Source of the DNA: an uncultured Anaerolineae bacterium
GTDB lineage: Bacteria > Chloroflexota > Anaerolineae > J036 > Brachytrichaceae
Length of the DNA stretch: 64,000 bases
NCBI GenBank assembly: GCA_937959265.1
Contig: CALGMA010000019.1
Coordinates: 1 to 64,000 of the forward strand
Direction: 5' to 3'
This document shows positions 1 through 7,493 of the stretch, piece by piece. The notes under the pieces were generated by a model, which was not told the origin of the DNA, ran no database searches, and worked only from the letters and a program-made list of their open reading frames with translations. Position numbers and translations under genes: made by a program. Numbering within the stretch: the stretch's first letter is position 1; the number at the start of each line of letters is the position of its first letter.

Positions 1-471
1 GCGCCGGCCACGCCTGCCCAAAATACAGGCGGGCAGAGTGACATTGTGGTTCGCGACGCCTGGGCGCGCCCCACGATGGGCATGGTAGGCGCCGGCGAAG
101 GCCACAGCCATGGCGGTCATGGTGGTTCGGGTAAGACCGACACCGCGATGAGCAGCGTGAACAGCGCCGCCTATATGATGATCGAGAACAAAGGCAGCGC
201 GCCCGACAAGTTGCTTAAGGCATCCGGCGACGTTGCCGACATCATCCAGGTGCACCAGACCAAAGAGAAGGATGGCATGATGATGATGGAAGAAGTCACC
301 GGCGGCTTGGAAATCCCCGCCAACGGCAGCGTGGAGCTGCGGCCGGCCAGCTATCACATCATGCTGATGGGTGTCAAGCGCGAGCTGAAGCCCGGCGATG
401 CGTTCCAGCTCACGCTCATCTTCCAGTCGGGCAAGACCGTCTCTGTTGATGTGACCGTGCGCGAACCCTGA
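1..471 (+). CDS. PCu(A)C-domain copper chaperone, 5' end missing
   Basis: The frame is open from base 1, so the start and any signal peptide lie upstream; 156 residues are visible. From about residue 16 the protein matches the PCu(A)C (DUF461) fold: a first strand with VVRDAWARP, an AAYMMIENKG strand, and the copper site elements QVH, a run of four methionines (MMMM) and the later HIMLMG. These correspond to the His/Met ligands of the family. A His/Gly-rich insert (GEGHSHGGHGG, about residues 32-42) after the first strand could be an additional metal-binding loop. The family works outside the membrane, passing Cu(I) to the CuA site of cytochrome c oxidase together with SCO1, which is the next gene. 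Confidence in the family is high; the N-terminus cannot be judged. Confidence 0.88.
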   Translation, partial: APATPAQNTGGQSDIVVRDAWARPTMGMVGAGEGHSHGGHGGSGKTDTAMSSVNSAAYMMIENKGSAPDKLLKASGDVADIIQVHQTKEKDGMMMMEEVTGGLEIPANGSVELRPASYHIMLMGVKRELKPGDAFQLTLIFQSGKTVSVDVTVREP

Positions 472-478
472 GCGCATC

Positions 479-524
479 GCGGCGCGAGAGGTGACCAATC
501 TCCCGCGCCGCTCTCATCTTTTCG
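479..524 (+). terminator. Rho-independent-like terminator after the PCu(A)C gene
   Basis: GCGGCGCG-AGA (479-489) pairs with TCT-C-CGCGCCGC (499-511; one bulged C), about 11 bp, followed by TCTCATCTTTT. It begins 8 bases after the stop codon. The T-run is short, so termination may be partial and the SCO1 gene could still be co-transcribed. Confidence 0.6.
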
Positions 525-540
525 TGCGAGCATATCGGCT

Positions 541-1191
541 ATGGATACCCGGAGTGACGGTTTCAAGGTGTTACTGGGCGTGCTAGGTGGCATGGCCGCC
601 ATCGTGATCTTCGGTTTACTGCTCAGCTATGCGCCGCAACTGGCCACCGGCCCGATCCCGACGCCGACGCCCGGCGGCATCACTATCAGCCAATACCGCG
701 CAATTTCCAACTTTGTGCTGACGAATCAAGACAATCAGCCGATGCCGCTTAGCATGTTGCGCGGCAAGCCCACGCTCATCGCCTTCGGCTACACCTTCTG
801 CCCGGATGTGTGTCCGTTGACCATGGCGGACCTGCGCCGGGTGAAGCGCGCGCTGGGCGAGGCGGGCGAGCGGGTCAATTTCGTCTTTATCTCAGTGGAT
901 CCCCAGCGCGACACGCCGGAGGTGATCCGCCGTTACGTGACGGCTTTCGATCCTGCGTTCATCGGCCTGACGGGCGACGAAGCCACGCTGAAGAAACTGA
1001 TCTATGAGTTCGATGGGGTGTTCGAGAAGCAACCGCCGCAGAGCAACAATCCGGAGAGCTACCTGGTCGCCCATACCAGCTTCATCTACCTGCTTGATGC
1101 GCAGGGCAAGTGGCGGATGAAATACTCCTTTGGCACACCCATCGAAGTCATCACCAAAGACGTGCAAGCCATTTTGCGCGAGTCGGCATAA
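541..1191 (+). CDS. SCO1/SenC/PrrC copper metallochaperone
   Basis: 216 residues with one N-terminal membrane anchor (about residues 9-30) and a periplasm/exterior-facing thioredoxin-fold domain. The copper-binding signature is complete: CPDVC (Cys87, Cys91) in FGYTFCPDVCP and a distal His178 in VAHTSFIYLLD. The family inserts copper into the CuA centre of cytochrome c oxidase subunit II and reduces its thiols. A PCu(A)C gene directly upstream and a second SCO gene convergent downstream support a role in oxidase assembly; no oxidase subunit is inside the window. Assignment to the SCO family is secure; which oxidase it serves is not visible. Confidence 0.93.
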   Translation: MDTRSDGFKVLLGVLGGMAAIVIFGLLLSYAPQLATGPIPTPTPGGITISQYRAISNFVLTNQDNQPMPLSMLRGKPTLIAFGYTFCPDVCPLTMADLRRVKRALGEAGERVNFVFISVDPQRDTPEVIRRYVTAFDPAFIGLTGDEATLKKLIYEFDGVFEKQPPQSNNPESYLVAHTSFIYLLDAQGKWRMKYSFGTPIEVITKDVQAILRESA

Positions 1192-1207
1192 TGTTCCGTG
1201 CCCTGCG

Positions 1208-1807
1208 TCAGCTTTCGTCGAGCAACTGGGTCACAATTCGGACGATCTCGGGTATCGCCACGCCGTCCTGCACAAAGTAGAGCAGACGCCCCTGCCGGTC
1301 GAGCAAATAGATGAACGGCGCATGTGGAGCGAGCGAACCATCGCGGTTCTCGTACATATGAATGCCGAAGCGCAGGGCGAGCTGGCGCATGTCGCTGCGC
1401 TCGGCCGTCAGCCCGATGAACGTTGGGTCATAGCGGCTGAGATGCTGCTTGAGGGCGCTCGGCCCATCGGCAACGCGATCGGTGCCCACCATCACGAAGA
1501 TCAACTCGACGCTGCGTGGCCCAATCACCTGCTTGATTGCCTGGAATTGCGACAAGGCGTCTACACACGATTCGCGACACCGGATGTTGCCGAAGAAAAT
1601 CAGCACCGGTCGGCCTCGGAAGTCGCTCAGTTTGGCCGGGCGCCCGTCCTGGTCCAACATGGGCACATCGGGCGGTGTGATCGGATAGTCAACGCGGATA
1701 GCACGCGGTGGGAAGGTGGGCTCTGGTGTTGGCGCGGGCGCAAAAGTGGCGCATGCGCCGAGCAACACCGTAGTCGCTAACGCACACCCCAAAAGAGCGA
1801 TCTTCAT
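1208..1807 (-). CDS. SCO1/SenC-family lipoprotein
   Basis: 199 residues from the ATG at 1807. I prefer this start to the in-frame ATG at 1873 because it begins with a lipoprotein signal (MKIALLGCAL... LLGAC, Cys19), and because a consensus promoter for the opposite strand occupies 1867-1894. The thioredoxin-fold domain retains CRESC (Cys77, Cys81) and His162 in APHAPFIYLLD, so copper binding should be intact, although the loop differs from the CPDVC of the neighbouring SCO protein. The reading is convergent with that gene. It probably acts in copper or thiol handling on the outer face of the membrane; the division of labour between the two SCO proteins is unknown. Confidence 0.87.
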   Translation of the reverse strand: MKIALLGCALATTVLLGACATFAPAPTPEPTFPPRAIRVDYPITPPDVPMLDQDGRPAKLSDFRGRPVLIFFGNIRCRESCVDALSQFQAIKQVIGPRSVELIFVMVGTDRVADGPSALKQHLSRYDPTFIGLTAERSDMRQLALRFGIHMYENRDGSLAPHAPFIYLLDRQGRLLYFVQDGVAIPEIVRIVTQLLDES

Positions 1808-1866
1808 ACCGCAACTGTCGCAGATTTTGCTGAACATACGTTGAGACGGAGCATTTCGACGCTTCA

Positions 1867-1894
1867 TTGACACAACCTGCCAGCCGCATATAAT
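1867..1894 (+). promoter_or_regulatory. Consensus sigma-70 promoter for rplU-rpmA-rpmE
   Basis: TTGACA at 1867-1872 and TATAAT at 1889-1894, separated by 16 bp: both hexamers are perfect. It would start transcription near 1901, giving a leader of about 110 nt before rplU. This is the best promoter match I found in the window, as expected for ribosomal protein genes. Confidence 0.85.
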
Positions 1895-2011
1895 TGCTGG
1901 GCTTTAGCGCTGGTCAAACGACTGGCCAAGAAAGTGCCGTTGAATCACTCTCACCCGCGCACGCAGTTCTCTCGTGTGAACGCGCTGCTAACGGGTCGCA
2001 AGAAGGGGATC

Positions 2012-2311
2012 ATGTACGCAGTGGTGGAAGTAAGCGGGCGGCAATACCGCGTGTCGCCCGGCGACGAAATTTACGTCGAAAAGCTCGAAGCGGAAGCCGG
2101 CAGCGAGCTGAAGCTGCCGGTCTTGTTAGTGTCGGACGACGATGGCGTGCAGGTCGGCAAACCGCACGTCAATGGCCGGGAGATCTCGGCGCAAGTCCTG
2201 GGCGAAGAAAAGGGCGAGAAGCTGGTCGTCTTCAAGTACAAACCTAAGAAGCGCTACCGCAAGAAGACTGGCCATCGCCAAACGTATACTAAGCTGAGAA
2301 TCATGGGTTGA
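2012..2311 (+). CDS. rplU: 50S ribosomal protein L21
   Basis: 99 residues starting [14 protein letters not shown], the typical L21 beginning, with [22 protein letters not shown] and [11 protein letters not shown] at the C-terminal end, the rRNA-binding signature of the family. The ATG at 2012 is preceded by AGAAGGGG, a good ribosome binding site; an upstream in-frame ATG at 1934 would add 26 residues with no L21 similarity and is rejected. L21 binds 23S rRNA and its gene is usually next to rpmA, as here. Confidence 0.96.
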   Translation: MYAVVEVSGRQYRVSPGDEIYVEKLEAEAGSELKLPVLLVSDDDGVQVGKPHVNGREISAQVLGEEKGEKLVVFKYKPKKRYRKKTGHRQTYTKLRIMG

Positions 2312-2394
2312 CGATGGAATGACCGGTGAACGTTGTGGCGGCTGCACAAAGCGGCTCATCGCCCGTCATCGGTCGTCGCTAATTAGGAGCAGAG

Positions 2395-2667
2395 ATGGCA
2401 CACAAGAAAGGTGGCAGCTCCACGACAAACGGTCGTGATAGCGAGTCGAAGCGGCTAGGCGTAAAGCGCTTTGGTGGCCAATTCGTGCTGGCCGGCAATA
2501 TTCTGGTGCGCCAGCGCGGCACGAAGTTCAAGCCAGGCGCGCATGTCGGCCTGGGCAAAGATCACACGTTGTTCGCCACGGCCGATGGCATCGTTGTATT
2601 CGACACCCTGCCCAACGGAAGCAAGCGTGTCAGCGTTCAGCCGGTGGTTGAGGAGGGAGTGCAATGA
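2395..2667 (+). CDS. rpmA: 50S ribosomal protein L27
   Basis: 90 residues, [20 protein letters not shown] at the N-terminus followed by [22 protein letters not shown], which are diagnostic for L27. The N-terminal tail lies near the peptidyl transferase centre of the 50S subunit. A ribosome binding site (AGGAGCAG) precedes the ATG. It is the second gene of the rplU-rpmA-rpmE transcript and its TGA overlaps the ATG of rpmE by four bases, suggesting translational coupling. The N-terminus does not carry the Firmicutes-type cleaved extension. Confidence 0.96.
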   Translation: MAHKKGGSSTTNGRDSESKRLGVKRFGGQFVLAGNILVRQRGTKFKPGAHVGLGKDHTLFATADGIVVFDTLPNGSKRVSVQPVVEEGVQ

Positions 2668-2990
2668 AGAAGGACATTCACCCTAAATATTACGACGAGG
2701 CAAAGGTCTACGTCGGTGGTGAGTTCATCGGCACTGTGGGTTCGACACGCCCTGAGCTACACCTCGACGTGTGGAGCGGCACGCACCCCTTCTACACCGG
2801 CCAGCAGCGCATCCTCGACACCGAAGGTCAGGTGGATCGCTTCCAGAAGCGCCTGGAGCGAAAGGCGAGTGAGCTGGTGGACAAAGCCGAGAAGGCGCGG
2901 CGACGGCGCAGCAAGCGCGCGATTGCCGAGATCGTGGACGAGGAGACACCTGTCGAGGCGGAATCCGGCGAATCAAAGATCAATGAATGA
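2664..2990 (+). CDS. rpmE: 50S ribosomal protein L31, cysteine-free type with C-terminal extension
   Basis: 108 residues beginning [19 protein letters not shown], with the L31 hallmark [23 protein letters not shown]. Zinc-type L31 has four cysteines (a CxC-like pair near residue 16 and CxxC before HPFYTG). None is present here: the second pair reads W-S-G-T. This is therefore a zinc-independent (C-minus) L31. The C-terminal about 35 residues are charged and low in complexity ([20 protein letters not shown]...), longer than a standard 70-80 residue L31. ATGA overlap with rpmA; a terminator overlaps the stop codon. Confidence 0.92.
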   Translation: MKKDIHPKYYDEAKVYVGGEFIGTVGSTRPELHLDVWSGTHPFYTGQQRILDTEGQVDRFQKRLERKASELVDKAEKARRRRSKRAIAEIVDEETPVEAESGESKINE

Positions 2991-3020
2991 CGACCGATGA
3001 GGTGACTCATCGGTCGTCAT
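2987..3020 (+). terminator. Hairpin terminator of the rplU operon
   Basis: A perfect 14-bp inverted repeat, ATGACGACCGATGA (2987-3000) and TCATCGGTCGTCAT (3007-3020), with a 6-base loop; it overlaps the rpmE stop codon. Only a weak T/A tract follows (TATTCAAATT). Confidence 0.7.
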
Positions 3021-3046
3021 TATTCAAATTGTTAATCATCTGCCAA

Positions 3047-3847
3047 ATGGCCGAGCAAATTATTCAGCCCTCCGTTCGTGCTGTTGCGGTGCCGCTCACA
3101 CGCGCTCAGCGCTGGCGCACGTTCTGGCAGGGGTTGATCTTCGTGGCCGGCTTCGCCACCTTCGTCGTTGGTGTGTTCGGCTTCGTTGGAACATTGCTCG
3201 GCGATGTGTTCTACGACCTGCGCGAGGGCGTGCGCGTGGTGGGAGGGATCGCCCTGATCGTCTTCGGCCTATTCACGCTGCGCATTATCAATCTGCCGTT
3301 CCTCTACAGCGACACCCGCCGTGATCTGGGCACGATCGGCAACGGTGCTGGCGCAGCCCGTTCCTACCTGACCGGCATGGCCTTTGCTGCCGGCTGGACG
3401 CCCTGCATCGGCCCGTTCCTCGGCGCGATTCTGACGCTGAGCGTCACCAGCGAACTCGGCACCCGCATCACGCTGCTCGTCGCCTACACGCTCGGCTTGG
3501 GCGTACCCTTCCTGCTGGTTGCCGCGCTGGCCGACCGCATGGTGCCTGCCCTGCGGCGCGCCCAGAAACACATGCGCGCTGTTGAGATCATCAGTGGCAT
3601 CCTCTTGATCGCCGTGGGCTTGGCGCTCCTATTCGGCCAAATCTCCCAGCTTAGCGCCTCACTTGCCGGTTTGCCATTCGAGTTGGAATCGCAGGTGCTG
3701 GGGGGCGCGACGTTGAGTGTCCCCGTGGCTGCTGCTGCCGGTGTGCTCTCCTTCCTCTCGCCGTGCGTGCTGCCGCTCGTGCCGGCCTATATCGGTTTCA
3801 TCAGCGGCGTCGCAGTGAACGACGCAACGCGGCAGCAGCGCGTGTAG
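3047..3847 (+). CDS. CcdA/DsbD-type thiol-disulfide transporter, apparently circularly permuted
   Basis: 266 residues from the ATG at 3047 (upstream in-frame codons overlap the rpmE terminator). Six hydrophobic segments are visible. Canonical CcdA has its SPC segment first and its TPC segment fourth. Here the order is different: segments equivalent to TM2 and TM3 come first (about 28-80), then TM4 with AAGWTPCIGP (Cys120), TM5 and TM6 (to about 200), and last the canonical TM1, VLSFLSPCVLPLVPAYIGF (Cys240). The chain ends in the loop that normally joins TM1 to TM2. Both redox cysteines are present, so function in passing reducing equivalents across the membrane for cytochrome c or oxidase maturation is plausible, in keeping with the upstream SCO genes. 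No second CcdA fragment flanks it. Confidence 0.82.
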   Translation: MAEQIIQPSVRAVAVPLTRAQRWRTFWQGLIFVAGFATFVVGVFGFVGTLLGDVFYDLREGVRVVGGIALIVFGLFTLRIINLPFLYSDTRRDLGTIGNGAGAARSYLTGMAFAAGWTPCIGPFLGAILTLSVTSELGTRITLLVAYTLGLGVPFLLVAALADRMVPALRRAQKHMRAVEIISGILLIAVGLALLFGQISQLSASLAGLPFELESQVLGGATLSVPVAAAAGVLSFLSPCVLPLVPAYIGFISGVAVNDATRQQRV

Positions 3848-3860
3848 GTTCGCCTGCGCA

Positions 3861-4928
3861 TCATGTCGCGTGCGCACGGCCGGCGTTCCTGGCCGCCACG
3901 ATCTGCGCCATAGTCGCCAGCGCAATCTCCTCAGGCGTGCGCGCGCCGATGTCTATGCCGATAGGCGAATGCAGCCGGCTCAACTGCGCCTCGTCTAGGC
4001 CAGAGTCTGCCAGTCGCCTGCGCCGCGCCTCGCGCGTCTTCCGCCCGCCTAGCGCACCGACATAGAACGCCGGGCTGGCCAGCGCAACGCGCAGCGTCGG
4101 GTCGTCGAACTTGGCGTCGTGCGTCAGTGTGACGATGGCGGTCGAGCGTGTGATCGCCAGCGACTCGAACGCCTGGCGTGGGTGCTCGTTGATGATGCGG
4201 TCGGCGTGTGGGAGGCGTTGGTCATTGCCGAAGGCGCTGCGTGGGTCCACGACGATGACGCGGTAACCCATCGCCTTTGCCAGAGTCGTGAGGGCGATGG
4301 CAATGTGCACGCCGCCGACGATGATGAGGGTCGGCTTGGGCAGCAAGGTCTCGACGAAAGCGGTGACTCGTATACCGCCGGCGGTATGCAATTCGACCCG
4401 CCGCGACGCGCCTTCCCGCAGCGCCGCCTGCGCTGCATGGAGCAGTTTTGTATAGACCTCCGATGTCTCGGCGGCGCCGGCGATCTGCGCGATTTCGCCT
4501 TCCGCGTCGAGCATCAGCTTATAGCCCAGCCATGCCTCCGGGCCTTGGACGATGGTTGCCGTAGCTGCTGGAATATCCCGCTCATAGATGCGCTGCCAAA
4601 ATGCGCGCAGCGCTGGCGCGAGCGGCTCGACGAAGACCTCAATGCTGCCGCCGCAGGCCAGGCCGACCGTCTCGAAAGCCGTTTCGTCGGCGACGCCGAA
4701 GCGTAGCAATTGCGGACGCCCCGATTCCAGTGTTTCAACGCCAGCCTCGAACACGGCGCCTTCGACGCAGCCGCCGCTCACTGAGCCGGCGATGCGATGG
4801 CTGGGCGTGAGCGCCATCTTTGCGCCTACCCCGCGCGGCGCCGATCCCCACGTCTCGATCACCGTCGCCACTGCAATCGGCTCGCCCTGCTCGCTCCACC
4901 GGCCAATCGCTTCGATAATCTCTCGCAT
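3861..4928 (-). CDS. XdhC/CoxI-family protein
   Basis: 355 residues. The N-terminal XdhC_CoxI domain is recognisable in ATVIETWGSAPRGVGAKM and GSVSGGCVEGAV; the C-terminal part is a Rossmann domain (XdhC_C) with PTLIIVGGVHIA, VIVVDPRSAF and YVGALGGRKT. Family members insert or sulfurate the molybdenum cofactor of xanthine dehydrogenase-like enzymes or bind the cofactor. No xdhA/B or cox structural gene lies in the window. The glycine motif reads VGGVH where GAGHVA is usual. It is convergent with the CcdA gene and divergent from the enolase-superfamily gene. Confidence 0.86.
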   Translation of the reverse strand: MREIIEAIGRWSEQGEPIAVATVIETWGSAPRGVGAKMALTPSHRIAGSVSGGCVEGAVFEAGVETLESGRPQLLRFGVADETAFETVGLACGGSIEVFVEPLAPALRAFWQRIYERDIPAATATIVQGPEAWLGYKLMLDAEGEIAQIAGAAETSEVYTKLLHAAQAALREGASRRVELHTAGGIRVTAFVETLLPKPTLIIVGGVHIAIALTTLAKAMGYRVIVVDPRSAFGNDQRLPHADRIINEHPRQAFESLAITRSTAIVTLTHDAKFDDPTLRVALASPAFYVGALGGRKTREARRRRLADSGLDEAQLSRLHSPIGIDIGARTPEEIALATMAQIVAARNAGRAHAT

Positions 4929-4999
4929 CGCATGACCTTCTTGCGCAATGATTCGATCGCGACGAAAGTATAGGCTACTCTTTTTACCCTGAACATGCT

Positions 5000-6262
5000 A
5001 TGACTGCAAAGCTCAGAATCATCGAGGTCGAACGCATCACCTTGAACGTTCCTTTCACCGAACGCTGCGAGCGATTGAATGCGCGTGAGGTCTGGAACTG
5101 GCGCGTCAGCGAGATCACGCGCGTAGTGACCGACGCCGGCATCGTCGGCTATGGCGAAACGTTGCCACACTACACCTGGGGCCGCGTGAGCGATGAGGCA
5201 ATTGCGCGCGTCAAAGGCGGCAACCCTGCCGACTTTCTCGGCGACGACGCGTTGGGCGCCGGCCTGCAGATGGCGCTCTACGACGTCGTGGGCCAGGCGC
5301 TGGACGTCCCGGTCTATCGCCTGTTCAACTTGCCCAAAGTGCGCGATTGGTGTCCGATCTCCTGGTGGAACATTGACGCCTCGCCGGAAGACAACGCTGC
5401 CGAAGCCCAGGCGGCGGTCGCGCGCGGTTACACGTCGTACAAGATCAAGGCCCGGCCGTGGTGGGACGTGTTTGCTCAGGTCGAGGCCATCGCCCAGGTC
5501 ACGCCGCCGCACTTCCGGCTGGACCTGGACTGGAACCAGATGCTCATCAACGCCGGCAACGCTGCGCCGGTGCTGGCCGAACTGGATCGTGAGCCACGCG
5601 TGGCGATCTACGAATCGCCCATCATGCAGCGCGATGTCGAAGGCTTGCGTCAGCTACGCAGCAAGACCAGCCGGCCGATCGCACTGCACTTCGGCGATCC
5701 TCCTTTCCCCATCGTTGCGCGCGATCAGGTTTGCGATGGCTTCGTCGTCGGCGGAGGCGTCTCGCGCGTGTTGCGCGAAGCCGCCGAGTCCGCAGCGTTC
5801 GACAAACCGTTCTGGCTGCAACTCGTCGGCACCGGGCTGACCACGCTGATGTCGCTGCACCTCGGTGCCGTGTTGCCCTTCGCCCAGTGGCCGGCGGTCA
5901 ATTGCCTGAACAACTACGCCGATGACTTACTCGCGCAGCCGATCGAGATCGTTGGCGGCTGCGCCCGCGTGCCCGAAGCGCCCGGCCTGGGCATTCCTGT
6001 GGACGAATCCGCGCTGATGAAGTACCGCATGGATCCGCCTTATGTGCTGCCTAAGCCGCGCCTGCTGTTGGAGGTGATCTGGCCGGACAATCATCGCCGT
6101 TTTTATGCCGACATCTGGCAAGTGTGGGCGGATGCGCAGCACGGCAACATCCCCGCGCAAGCGCGCGGCGTGCGTATGGCGACGCACCCGGACGATGGCT
6201 CGCGTGAGTGGGCAGACCTGTTCACCCGCGTACAGGCCGGGCCGGTGGTTATGCAGATCTGA
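5000..6262 (+). CDS. Enolase-superfamily enzyme (mandelate racemase / muconate lactonizing type)
   Basis: 420 residues. An N-terminal capping domain is followed by a TIM barrel. Visible catalytic elements are the K-x-K pair in SYKIKARPWW, a metal-ligand Asp in RLDLDWNQ, a second acidic ligand in IYESPIM, and a following ALHFGD segment at the place of the third ligand. These support Mg2+-dependent abstraction of an alpha proton from a carboxylate substrate. The substrate cannot be read from the sequence: sugar acid dehydration, racemisation and cycloisomerisation are all possible. The protein is somewhat longer than usual (about 360-400). It stands alone between XdhC and a methyltransferase. 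Confidence 0.82.
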   Translation: MTAKLRIIEVERITLNVPFTERCERLNAREVWNWRVSEITRVVTDAGIVGYGETLPHYTWGRVSDEAIARVKGGNPADFLGDDALGAGLQMALYDVVGQALDVPVYRLFNLPKVRDWCPISWWNIDASPEDNAAEAQAAVARGYTSYKIKARPWWDVFAQVEAIAQVTPPHFRLDLDWNQMLINAGNAAPVLAELDREPRVAIYESPIMQRDVEGLRQLRSKTSRPIALHFGDPPFPIVARDQVCDGFVVGGGVSRVLREAAESAAFDKPFWLQLVGTGLTTLMSLHLGAVLPFAQWPAVNCLNNYADDLLAQPIEIVGGCARVPEAPGLGIPVDESALMKYRMDPPYVLPKPRLLLEVIWPDNHRRFYADIWQVWADAQHGNIPAQARGVRMATHPDDGSREWADLFTRVQAGPVVMQI

Positions 6263-6346
6263 GTGCGCTTTGGCATCAACGATTGCAGCTGCTGTGCCGA
6301 CAACGATTCAATTATGGAAGCTGGAATCGGATCGAGCGGCGGAAAG

Positions 6347-6991
6347 TCAGCTCACGCGCTGCACAGCTACCTGATAGCCTCGATGAATCACTCTCAAGCG
6401 CGGCGCGTACGCCTCCAAAAATAAGTCAATCGCAACTTGAGGACGCTGTGCGGCAGGTTTGCTCATCTCCCATAGATAGTCATCGAAGATCATCAGACCA
6501 CCGCACCTCAGCAAGCGCCAGCTTAGCGCAGCATCGAGCAAGACGTCGGCAGCGCGATGGCTGCCATCTACATAGATCACATCAAAGTAAGACCTGGGCA
6601 GGTCTAGCAGCACCGACTCGGATCGCCCTTTGTGTTTGCGCACCTGATTGCCTCGTCCTGATTTGTGAATATTATGGTCGAATCGAGGCTCCAAGCCCTT
6701 TCCTGTGAACAAATCTACGCAGTCTAGCGTTGAAGTAGGGTGGGTGAGGATGTTTTGCAAGAACCACACTGCGGAGCGCCCTTCATAGCTGCCGATTTCG
6801 AGGAAGTGAACCTTGGGTTTACCGATCCAGTCGGCGAGCCAAATGAGCCAGTTCTGTACGTGGATGTTGACATAGTCGGCGGTATAGCTGTAGTCATCGA
6901 AAGTTTCGAGCCGCAGTCTGAGCCATTGGTTGTATGTGTGTATATAAAATCGTCGCGATGTGCGGTAGATACCTCGGATTGCGTTTAACAT
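6347..6991 (-). CDS. Class I SAM-dependent methyltransferase (Methyltransf_24-like)
   Basis: 214 residues. Motif I is FLEIGSYEGRSAVWF, an acidic strand-2 end in DCVDLF follows, and FDVIYVDGSHRAADVL plus GGLMIFDDYLW correspond to motifs of the cephalosporin-hydroxylase/macrocin-type O-methyltransferase group. Substrate unknown. It is transcribed away from the PqqD-like gene, with only tens of bases between the starts, so the two probably share a control region. Bases 6300-7000 look lower in GC than the surroundings, which suggests that this end of the accessory locus was acquired. Confidence 0.75.
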   Translation of the reverse strand: MLNAIRGIYRTSRRFYIHTYNQWLRLRLETFDDYSYTADYVNIHVQNWLIWLADWIGKPKVHFLEIGSYEGRSAVWFLQNILTHPTSTLDCVDLFTGKGLEPRFDHNIHKSGRGNQVRKHKGRSESVLLDLPRSYFDVIYVDGSHRAADVLLDAALSWRLLRCGGLMIFDDYLWEMSKPAAQRPQVAIDLFLEAYAPRLRVIHRGYQVAVQRVS

Positions 6992-7037
6992 TCAAACAAT
7001 TGTGATCCTCGCTTTTAGCATGGATCGGCGAAAGGCC

Positions 7038-7493
7038 ATGAAAGAGAATTTCTACCGAGTCAATACCCCTGCCGTAGTTTACGAGACTTTTGCGGATGAG
7101 GTGATCGCCGTCAGTTTCCTAGATGGCTCTTATTACAGCATCCGTGGCGCCGGCATCGAAATCTGGAAACTGCTCTGTGCCGGTGCCAGCATGGCCCACA
7201 TCCTCACGGCATTCCAGGAGGCTTATCCCAACGATCCTGGACTGCACGATGTTATCGTTGGCTTCGTGGAAGAACTCTTGCGGCACAGCCTGATCGTAGC
7301 TGCGGAAGAAAGCGTCGCGTCTGCTCTCCCCGTGATCTCGCCTGATCTAGCCGGCTTCACGCGGCCCATCCTCGAAACCTATACCGACATGCAAGACCTC
7401 TTGCTCCTGGATCCAATCCACGAAGTCGGTGAGGACGGGTGGCCAAAGCCGGCTGCAGTGCCTCCCCCGGTAAGCGCCGATGCAAGAAGGTGA
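7038..7493 (+). CDS. PqqD-family peptide-binding (RRE) protein with a conserved-looking C-terminal tail
   Basis: 151 residues from the ATG at 7038; a GTG at 7002 and an ATG at 7020 are in frame, but family members begin near MKENFYRV. Residues 1-90 form a PqqD-like RRE domain: SFLDGSYYSIRGAGIEIWKL followed by a helical half ending VEELLRHSLIVAA. Such domains bind leader peptides of ribosomal peptides. Residues 107-137 carry FTRPILETY, DMQDLLLLDPIHEV and GWP; the F-x-x-P-x-L spacing resembles a lasso-peptide leader. The stop lies 14 bases inside the HprK-like gene. No function has been proved for this protein type; a role as adaptor or as a fused precursor is my inference. Confidence 0.8.
   Translation: MKENFYRVNTPAVVYETFADEVIAVSFLDGSYYSIRGAGIEIWKLLCAGASMAHILTAFQEAYPNDPGLHDVIVGFVEELLRHSLIVAAEESVASALPVISPDLAGFTRPILETYTDMQDLLLLDPIHEVGEDGWPKPAAVPPPVSADARR

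Noticed and set aside
4941..4974. Promoter for the enolase-superfamily gene (TTGCGC ... TATAGG)
   Set aside because: The spacing of 22 bp is too long and neither box is convincing.
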